In this document: positions 56,572 through 64,000 of the stretch, piece by piece | How the letters are laid out: every line of letters starts with the position of its first letter | How positions within the stretch are numbered: position 1 is the first letter of the stretch | Source of the DNA: Orychophragmus violaceus | Taxonomy: Eukaryota; Streptophyta; Magnoliopsida; Brassicales; Brassicaceae | Direction: 5' to 3' | Length of the DNA: 64,000 bases | Assembly: GCA_030180135.1 (NCBI GenBank) | Contig: CM058240.1 | Coordinates: forward strand, 67,513,581 to 67,577,580 | Notes under the pieces: model-generated | Seen by the model: only the letters and a program-made list of their open reading frames with translations | Told to the model about the DNA's origin: nothing | Databases searched by the model: none | Translations under genes and position numbers: made by a program

Positions 56572-58040
56572 GTGTGCGACATCCCTTTAACGTTGACACA
56601 ACCTCTAGAGCTCCCCAACGGGAACAACTCTAGAACCCAATTTTACTTTATACCTCCCCAACTGGGAAACGGTCAGGTAAACGGTCAATCAAACAGGCAT
56701 ATCTACCACCCTGCTGACCAACAAGGCGTGATCGACCACAAATATTTTCAAAGATAGGTGGATCACACGAACGCCGAGCTGCAACAGATGAACAATCGAG
56801 TTCACTCGGCCATAAGTTCAGCTCCTGATATTGACAAGATAATCGAGGAAACTCGACGAACTCCCTTCATGGACAGGATCGATAATGCTCCTATCCCAAA
56901 TGCATCTAAAATAAGATTTCCAGGATACTCTGGAAAAGATGATCCTCGAGCTCACATCAGAATGATTACGAGAAAGAGGCAGACTTTTGCCGTTTCTTTG
57001 CTGAAAATCTTGATGACCTACCTTAGAATTGTTCGCTGCTTTGGAAGAAAATTCCATAGATAACTTCCACCAGCTTACTTCGGCTTTCTTGAAGCATTAC
57101 TTCGTTTACATACAAGAGTAAGCCTAAGAGGCAAACCGTTGGGCAATCACCCAAGGCCGAGCTGAACCCCTTCGAAGCTTCATAAATAGGTTCAAGGAGA
57201 TCAAATCAAAGATCACGAACGAGGTCGTAGCTCTTAGAGCGCTAAAGCATGGACTATGGTACACTTCTAGAGTCCGCGAGGAGCTCGCAGTCAGATCGGT
57301 AGTCTCTCTTGATGATGCGCTACATTGAGCGTCAGATTTCACACTTCATGAAAAAGAGATTAGAACCATCTAGATAGCCAAAAAAATCTGCGGCATCCAT
57401 GAACAACCCGAATAGAAATTAGAGAAACGATTCAAAGGATAAAGGTCAAGGTCATCATAGCTTCGCTATCGAATATCTGACCATGTCCTAAAACAAACCC
57501 TTTTATAAGAGAAAATTTTGCAAATATTATAACAAAACGGACATTTCTTAGAGGAATGCCGAAGTAAAGCATGTCTCTCAGCTGAAAAACCTAGGACCAA
57601 AACCTCAGGAGAGCAAATTCATGTAGAAGACGAGCTCCAACCTTAGCCCGATACAAGAAAGGATACCTCCAGTAAGAGCAGCCAGAATACCGAGGAGGAG
57701 ACCCTCGAGTCTCCACCACCATGCACCCTTGGATAAGAGAAAATTCTGCAAATAGCATAACAAAAACATACATTCCTCAGAGGAATCTTGAAGCAAAGCC
57801 TATCTCTCAGCTGAAAAATCTAAGACCAAAACCTCATGAGACATTCTCTAGAAAAAGACGAGATCCCACCTAAGCATGATACCAGAAAGGCTACCTCCAA
57901 TAAGAGGAGTCAGAATACCAACGAGGAGACCCCGAAGTCTCCACCACCAGGCCCACAAAAGGGGAAAAAGCGTATCGAGATCATCTTTCAGAACCTCACT
58001 CTTTTCGGGGGTAACACTAATTTTTGTAGTCGCCTCCCTC
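56572..58040 (+). pseudogene. Tat3 gag pseudogene with duplicated zinc-knuckle module
   Basis: SAPDIDKIIEETRRTPFMDR and KIRFPGYSGKDDPRAHIRM match the Tat2 Gag core (APDID, EETRQTPFTDRI, KFPEFSGKSDPNAHIRAF). Later pieces, all in broken frames, include the knuckle region starting KFCKYYNK. From 57505 a 228-bp module (knuckle plus the following charged part) occurs twice in tandem, the second copy starting at 57733. Stops and shifts are frequent, and no LTR of this element was found. Confidence 0.7.
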
Positions 58041-58246
58041 ACGCACCTTTAAAAGGCACAAGAATAAGTTTCAGTTCAGTTCTCACTTAAGAGGGAAGGG
58101 CTATGCCCACCTCAAAAAAGCGCCGCTCCAGAGAGCAACGCATCTAAACGCATCGACCTTCTTCCCTGAAAGCTGGAGCTATCCTGCTCATTGGCCAAAA
58201 AACGGGTCACATGCCCACCCACTACCTTAGTTAGTGAAAACATTAC

Positions 58247-60944
58247 TGTAATACCCCCGACGCGGACTACAGACAATAGCCGAGCCGGTGGTGCAACAAG
58301 ATGTCAAATATCGCCAATGTCCCGGCACTGCCCATAGTCTGGCCGATCCACTGTCGATATTCGACCCTATCGACTAAGGCTTATGGCTTGCAAACCCGTA
58401 CCCGAGTCAAGAGTTGTGTCGACTTGGACAAAGTCGAGTATCATTAGGCATCAGAGGTTTTATGTCTCGCAAAATACGTGTACCTCGCAAATAATAGTAC
58501 GTATATTAGTAATCCGTCCAGACAAGCTTATTGAAAAAACGAAAGCGTAAAAATATACCGTACATACTTAGATTTGTTGGACAACCAACTTCACAAATCT
58601 ATCCCGGTCACAACCTACGTCCGAATCCGCCCGCTACCCCACCTAAGGTTACCTGCGAGTAAAAAGTTGTATAATGAGCAACCATAGGGGTTACCCAGTG
58701 AGTCCAGAGCCACTACAAGAATTAGTGCCCGACCCATCCCCATAGCCGAAGCATAGCAACAAAACGCAATAACAGAGTTAACGCATGCGAAAGCATATAA
58801 ACCATAAAGCATAACCCGTCTAGATGCACTAGACCCGTCACAATGCAGAGGCCTCGATGTATCTGGCACCGCCACACCAAATCTCTCTCTCGTGGCTCCT
58901 CCCGTCCAATCACCACAAGGGTTCATGTCCGGCACCACACCCGAATCCACGGGAATCTTGTCGTCACACGATGCTCGTCCAAGGGAGCGACCCAAGTACC
59001 GTCCGAGCCTTCTCCGAATCCACGGAGGACCTCTGAATCAACGGAGTTGGGTGGTACCGTAGAAACCATCCTAAGACAGTATTACACGTGTCCTAGGATG
59101 CATCAATCAACTCAAGTAATATAGACTGCATGATCCACACATGCATCTAATTACTTTCACAACGTCTTACGGTGTAGGGTCGTGCATAGGATCCAACGAT
59201 CACAACAGCCACTACCACCGTCTCGACAAATGGATGGGAGACTCGCGTGGATCAACCATCACACGGAGCTACCGCATCCTCACAACAACCATTTCCGAGC
59301 GGATCTCACTTTCGACTCGTAATTATGATAATCCATTTCCGGGAGGTACCCTAACCATCCCGTACTTATCTCATCATGCTTATAACAAACATCGTCAACC
59401 TCGGTCCATGCACCAATACCATATCGGAATAGGACGGCACCTCCGTGGTTGTTCTAATCGATCCTGCATCATAACCGTTAGCATTGCATGCGACCGGGTT
59501 CACGATCAATCAATCATCAAAAAACTCTCAAAGCATACACAGCAAGCATGTCACAATAACACAATCATGCAAGGCGGTAACCCGACATGCCCTCAAGCGG
59601 TTACCCGTCATGCATGCAAACGGATCCCGTAATGCTAGCAAGTGGTCACCCGTCCTTCTCGCTAACGGTTACCCGTCCCGCTTGACGGTTTCCCGTCCTA
59701 CTTGCGGAAAAGTCCCCGTCCTGCTTGCGGAAAAGATCCCGACCTGCTTGTGGAACGGTTCCCGACCTGCTTGCAGAACTGTTCCCGACCTGCTTGCTCA
59801 CGAATCCCGACATGCTCACAATATCGCAATAAAAATGCAATCAACATTATGCATGCATAAGCATCAAAAACGTCATGCTTAAACATAAAAACATGCATAA
59901 TATAAACATATCACGGAGCTAAATTAATCACGAGATTCAACTCCTAACCCGACCCTGCAAAACAAGAACGTTAGTCCTAGCTATCAGGACTCACTCTCGG
60001 GTTTTCGGTTCGACAGAGGTTCGGTTCCCAAAGCACCTCGTTCTTCACTTCCCAGTCCGCCTTTCCTACCCTCCGAGGTCTCGTAATCCGCTTCTCGCAC
60101 TACCGGTACGCTCATCCTTCGTCTCTCTCTTGTTCGGGGCTCGATTTCTCCTTCCCGACAACTTTCTCTCCCTACCCGATTTTCTCTCCTTTCTCTCTCT
60201 AGGATTTCGGTTTGGTCTGAGTTGTGTGAGTTTCTGCTGGGGAGAGAGGTCCTATTAATAGGAAAATCAAGCTGGTGGTGGCGGTTCCACATGACGGCGT
60301 CCGATTGAGCGGTTTCGGTGGCGAACATGCGTCGTGACATCTCGGAGACACCGAGCTTCATCCCGGCGGTGACACCTTGCGTTCAGCATGCAAGAGCACA
60401 CCTCAGGGCGTGTGGTGGCACCACCCAGCAAGGCTCCATGCGTGGCTACATGTGGCGGCCTCCGGCGACAACATCCCGGCAGTCGCTTGCGTCGCGACTT
60501 ATGGCGGCCTCCGATTGCGCCATCTCGTCGACATCCATGTGTGCCTACACCTCCTACCTGCCTGCCTGCCTGGTGAACCTGCATGTCTGGTTGCTTGGCA
60601 ACACCTCGTTCTTGGCTCTTTGGGCGTTTTTAAGTTAGTTTTCCCGATCGATCGTGCGTCGTCCAAACTGCCCGTTTTCGTCCAATGCTCGTAAAACGTC
60701 GGGCCAACAACTGAACTTGCTCCGTCAGCCAACTCAGCTTTACGTAACTAAGTTACGTAAGTAGTTCTCTGTACGGTTGTTGACGTTTTTTGGTTCAGAG
60801 CTTCGTTCATCCCGTTTTATGGTCCGTTTGGCCATAGCGACATTTTTCGGACATTGTCGGATATCGCCTACATTCTGGTGGTGCCTTGGATCATTCCTTA
60901 GTCTGTCCTCGTCCGTATTTTACTTCTTTAGACGGAGTATTACA
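58247..60944 (-). repeat. Chromovirus-type LTR, 2.7 kb
   Basis: The ends are TGTAATAC and GTATTACA, an 8-bp inverted repeat. On the minus strand AATAAGGAGGGGAGAA (a polypurine tract) and GAGGACGAATTC come just before its start. This is the same arrangement as in Gypsy-D, so it is a 3' LTR of a minus-strand Tekay-like element. No partner LTR lies in the window. Reading frames inside it have no recognised domain. Confidence 0.65.
59560..59815. repeat. CCCGTCCTGCTTGCGG array in chromovirus LTR
   Basis: About ten degenerate units of roughly 21-28 bp, such as GGTTCCCGACCTGCTTGC. It is another short-repeat array located in an LTR, with no coding value. Confidence 0.75.
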
Positions 60945-61880
60945 TTCTCCCCTCCTTATTAGAATTCGTCCTCGAATTCCAATAGTAGAATAGTCTCGGC
61001 TTCCTCCGTCTCATCCCATTTGGTACTCCCTCCGTTGTTTGGCGACTTGCGGTTTCTCTTGCATCCCCTTCATGATTTAGGCTCCGTCTTGAGTCTTGTG
61101 GTAGCACTTGATGTGCTCGTTCTTACGCCGAATTTTTTTTTTTTTTGTAGTCTCTCGCGTCCTCCTCGGCACTTCTCCTTATGCTTAGTCAGTCTCTACT
61201 CCTCCTCAGGGTCGGTCTACTCTTTCTCTTGGTTTCCGTCAATTAATGCGTCGATCTTGCCCGGCCTCGATGTCATAATCCGTGGTCACTCCTTCTCGGA
61301 CCTTTCTGTCTTGTAACTCCGATCCATGGCGTAGTCCTCACCGTAGATCTCTTGGCCAACTTCCGCTCATAGCCGGTTACTTCCTGTAACCTTCCACCTC
61401 CGTCGTCTTGGTACATCTCGGCCATCCTGATATGATCACATTCTTCTCCCGTATCCGTGATCATTTTGTGTCGCGTCACATGATGTCTTGCCGCCAAGTA
61501 CATCCAATTTCCCATAACTTCTCGTAGCTGATCCAACGCTCAACGATCTCGGGAAGAGATCGTGACGTTGATGATCCCATAACAGCTTGACGCAAAAACT
61601 CTTGTCAAGGCTCAACCAGCTTCCCGTAGTCGATTTTCCATCTTGCGTCGCTGATTCCGCAATGATCAACACTGGCCTCAACCGTTCGCCTTGTCCACCC
61701 ACCAATGTTTTCACCTATAACGGCCTGCCTGGGTAATGGCTTAGGTGCTGGGCTTTTAGGATAGGCGTCCTAAAAGTCTTACTACTTTTCTATCCTAAGG
61801 TTTTTGGGAAAATACCTCTTCCCGGTAACCTAAGGATCACTCACCAACACCAACCACATTAGAAAAAACCAGAATACCAT
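60945..61880 (-). other. Internal region of the chromovirus, decayed
   Basis: It begins with the polypurine tract and the GAGGACGAATTC ending of a chromovirus coding region. After that I recognise no gag or pol domain on either strand, only short frames. A T run of about 17 bp lies near 61132-61146. Its right border with the Copia-D leader is not sharp. Confidence 0.4.
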
Positions 61881-61889
61881 TCAGGAGAC

Positions 61890-62450
61890 TGCTGATTGTG
61901 TCGATCGACGCCAACTATTGGTATCGATCGATGCAACTCTATTTAAACCGTTCTTCGATAACCGGTCAAACCGGATCGAATTTACTTAACCGATTCAATC
62001 CAATTGAACCAGTTCGGTTTAATGGTCCATGTCGATCGTCACACACTGTGTGTCGATCGGTATGACCAAACCAGAATCAATTTGGTTAATGTAATTAACC
62101 GAGCTAGATAACCAGTTCAATCCAATTGAACCGATTCATCTAATCGCATTGCCTGTGTCGACCGACACACCCAGTGTATCGATCGACGCAGCACGATTAC
62201 GGGTACTCGATCTCAGATCGAAACCCTAAAGATTATTTGCGGATTTTCGTTTTGTATCGACCGACACACGCTTTGTGTCGTTCGATGCTGTGCGACAAAC
62301 CCTAAAATTTATTCGCGAGTTTTCGCTCTGTGTCGACCGACACACGCTTTGTGTCGATCGACACCCTGCGACAAACCCTAAAATTTTATATTTTGCGCCG
62401 CGGCGTGTCGACCGACACACGCTTTGTGTCGATCGACACAGTGCGTTTTT
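61890..62450 (-). repeat. TGTGTCGATCGACACA palindrome array in Copia-D leader
   Basis: Paired near-palindromes (TGTGTCGACCGACACACG, then TTTGTGTCGATCGACAC) recur. The last three pairs start near 62254, 62330 and 62405, a period of about 76 bp. Looser copies lie near 61897, 61921, 62031 and 62153. TGTGTCGATCGACACA is a perfect 16-bp palindrome. The array lies in the leader, 140 bp and more from the primer site. Confidence 0.9.
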
Positions 62451-62587
62451 ATCAATTCTTCGTCTTTTCAACAGGAACAAAACCGAGAATATAATATGAA
62501 AACACGATTTGAACATGCAAAAATCAATTCAACAACATCAGGATTCGAATTATTTTGCAACAAATTCAATAGCTAAACCCTAAGCAT

Positions 62588-62599
62588 GCTCTGATACCA
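62588..62599 (-). promoter_or_regulatory. Copia-D primer-binding site
   Basis: Minus-strand TGGTATCAGAGC, one base from the LTR. It shows that the element runs leftwards. Confidence 0.85.
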
Positions 62600-62600
62600 C

Positions 62601-63216
62601 TGTTGGATCCCTATGGATCTAGGGTTTGTTATATTGAAATTTAGAACCAACCTCGTTCTTACCTTTGGCAGCGGAAGAAGATGGTGAACGAGATCAGTGG
62701 AGCAACGCAACGCTTTGCCTCTACCAGATACACATGCACGCTCGCTGGAAACGGGATGCTAGTGCCGGATCAATGGGGATCGATGGTGTCTGGTGTGTCA
62801 AGTGTTTCTGTCAAGAAAACTGGACGGCTCTATTGTTTAGGTCGAACTAATATGATTTTATTCGACCTAAACGTGCTTAACGGGCCAGACTCAATTAAGC
62901 CATAACCCGAAAAGCCTGTTCGGAAAATCCGAACTGTGTCGACCGACACAGCACCATTATATCGATTCTTATGTGTATTTCAATACACATAATATGATCA
63001 TTGCCACAATGATCATTCCCATGTCGTAGCTTCCAGTTCTCTTAGGTGTGTGACCCTATAGGATCATATAATACTGGCAGTAAGTCCACTACCTACAGAA
63101 TGCAAGAGGCTTCTAGCAAAGCATTGCAAACGCCCAGTATTATACGAATGTCTGATCTCGACACACAACTATCACATGAGTGAGTACAAGTGTGATTTCA
63201 GGACACTATCCCAACA
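62601..63216 (-). repeat. Copia-D 5' LTR
   Basis: 616 bp, on the minus strand from TGTTGGGATAGTGTCC to GGATCCAACA. The start resembles the Copia-E LTR. Its other LTR and all coding parts are missing, since only leader follows on the left. It contains another TGTGTCGACCGACACA motif near 62936. Confidence 0.8.
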
Positions 63217-63224
63217 CCTTCCGT

Positions 63225-63503
63225 CTAGTCGGTTATGGGAATGTTGAGGTTATCCCACCCCGACGGTACTTGTTGTAGGATCTCGGTATAAGTAAAGGAC
63301 CTTTGCGGGTTTCCCCATTCCCACCGTAAGTCCGTTTCATCCTCTTGCTGGTTCCCCGTCTCTCTCGGGTTCATCTCCGGTTCTAGTACTACTCGGTCTT
63401 GTTCCAACTGCCTACGCATTACTTCTTCCATTGCATAGTAGCTCCACACTGCATTAACGGCCCACTCATGCTCTGACCCTGTCAGACTACTTGGATACAT
63501 CAT
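63225..63503 (-). pseudogene. Uncharacterised reading frame between two Copia LTRs
   Basis: A 92-codon frame, MMYPSSLTGSEHEWAVNAVW, rich in E, Q and R (for example RRQLEQDRVVLEPEMNPRET). It may be a gag N-terminal fragment of the minus-strand chromovirus that Copia-D interrupted, because it lies on the same strand and side. I recognise no domain, so this is a guess. Confidence 0.3.
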
Positions 63504-63593
63504 CCCGTTTCGCGGTTCTCCATGCTCCGCACCTACTGATCTCGGCTCTTGGGGCGCGTACTGAGAAGTACCCCTGATAGTAAAGGAGTAGGG

Positions 63594-64000
63594 TGTTGGG
63601 AATGTCCTGAAATCAGACCTGTAATCACTCTTGAGATAGTTGTGTTGTCGAGATTAGACATTCATACAATACTAGATGGTCATAATTTTTTGCTAGAAAC
63701 CACTTATGATATGTGAGTTGTGAACTCATTACTAGTATTATATGATCCTACAGGGTCACACACCTAAGAAGACTGGATGTACTTCATGTGGGAATGATCA
63801 TTAATGTAATGATCAAATGTGTATTTGACACACATTAATATACGTGTTTTGAGGGTGTGTCGATCGACACAAGTATTGTGTCGATCGATGCAAAGGCGCA
63901 GATCGAAACAATGTTTCGATTCAATGACTTAATTAATCTCGGTTCGGTCCGGTGATTAATTAGGGTTTCCCAGGTCTATATATATGTGATATAGCACGAC
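63594..64000 (+). repeat. Copia-E LTR, cut by window end
   Basis: Starts TGTTGGGAATGTCCTG and shares its first part with the Copia-D LTR in opposite orientation. It carries GTGTGTCGATCGACACAAG and TGTGTCGATCGATGC near 63857-63892 and a TATA box, CTATATATATGTG, near 63975. Whether a whole element follows is not visible. Confidence 0.75.

Noticed and set aside
58615..58995. A 126-codon minus-strand frame with hydrophobic stretches
   Set aside because: It lies inside the 2.7-kb LTR, overlaps open frames on the other strand, and has no recognised domain.
60267..60694. Overlapping GC-rich frames on both strands near 60.3-60.7 kb
   Set aside because: They overlap each other in four frames inside the chromovirus LTR, and none shows a domain.
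61890..62450. CRISPR-like spaced palindromic repeats
   Set aside because: The host is a plant, the units are degenerate, spacers are repeated rather than unique, and no cas genes exist. It is a retrotransposon leader array.

Overview
This window is plant nuclear DNA, very probably a flowering plant and plausibly Brassicaceae. The signs are plant Ty1/copia and Ty3/gypsy LTR elements primed by initiator-Met-type or Asp-type tRNA sites, CACTA elements with CACTACAAGAAAA ends, and one exon-like fragment of a plant FIZZY-RELATED (CCS52) cell-cycle activator. I saw no intact host gene, rRNA gene or tRNA gene. Almost every base I can assign belongs to a transposable element, many of them nested.

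Left part (1-2.6 kb): broken Ty3/gypsy chromovirus fragments (integrase and its C-terminus), flanked by an inverted pair of about 290-bp repeats. From 2.6 to 33.7 kb lies one old gypsy element of the Tat/Retand type (here Tat1). Its LTRs are clearly diverged. It keeps degenerate gag, protease, the end of integrase and a decayed antisense 3' gene, and has lost RT and RNase H. It was later split by Copia elements: Copia-A (minus strand, 5666-20514, target duplication AAGAA), Copia-B nested inside Copia-A (plus strand, 6715-14532, target duplication AGAAT), and Copia-C (plus strand, 22637-29756, target duplication AAATG). Copia-B is complete: 671-bp LTRs with one visible difference and one uninterrupted 1325-codon gag-pol. 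Copia-A and Copia-C are gag-only elements: each has an intact 296-codon gag and the same dead pol (same stop codon at the gag/protease border, same 23-bp RNase H deletion). Their pol was therefore dead before they spread, and they probably moved with proteins supplied by a partner.

Middle part (33.7-49.8 kb): two related non-autonomous CACTA elements. One is interrupted by a minus-strand non-autonomous gypsy element (42221-46317, target duplication CCGTC) whose two LTRs differ by 1.6 kb. Long TA, GA and C runs, LTR-like debris and a small island of gene-like exons, including the FZR-like one, fill the rest.

Right part (49.8-64 kb): a second Tat element (Tat2) with gag and protease but no RT or integrase, a third decayed Tat gag with a duplicated zinc-knuckle module, a 2.7-kb chromovirus LTR on the minus strand, and two Copia LTRs (Copia-D minus, Copia-E plus) pointing away from each other up to the window edge.

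Two themes recur. First, elements of both superfamilies keep gag (with or without protease) and lose RT/integrase. Second, unrelated elements carry dense arrays of short GC-rich palindromes (CGATCG, TCGACCGA, CGCGG, TTCCGAG types), either in the LTR or just downstream of the primer-binding site where retroelement RNA packaging and dimerisation signals usually lie. In Copia-A, -B and -C the LTR inverted repeat and the leader array keep their position while their sequence is replaced.
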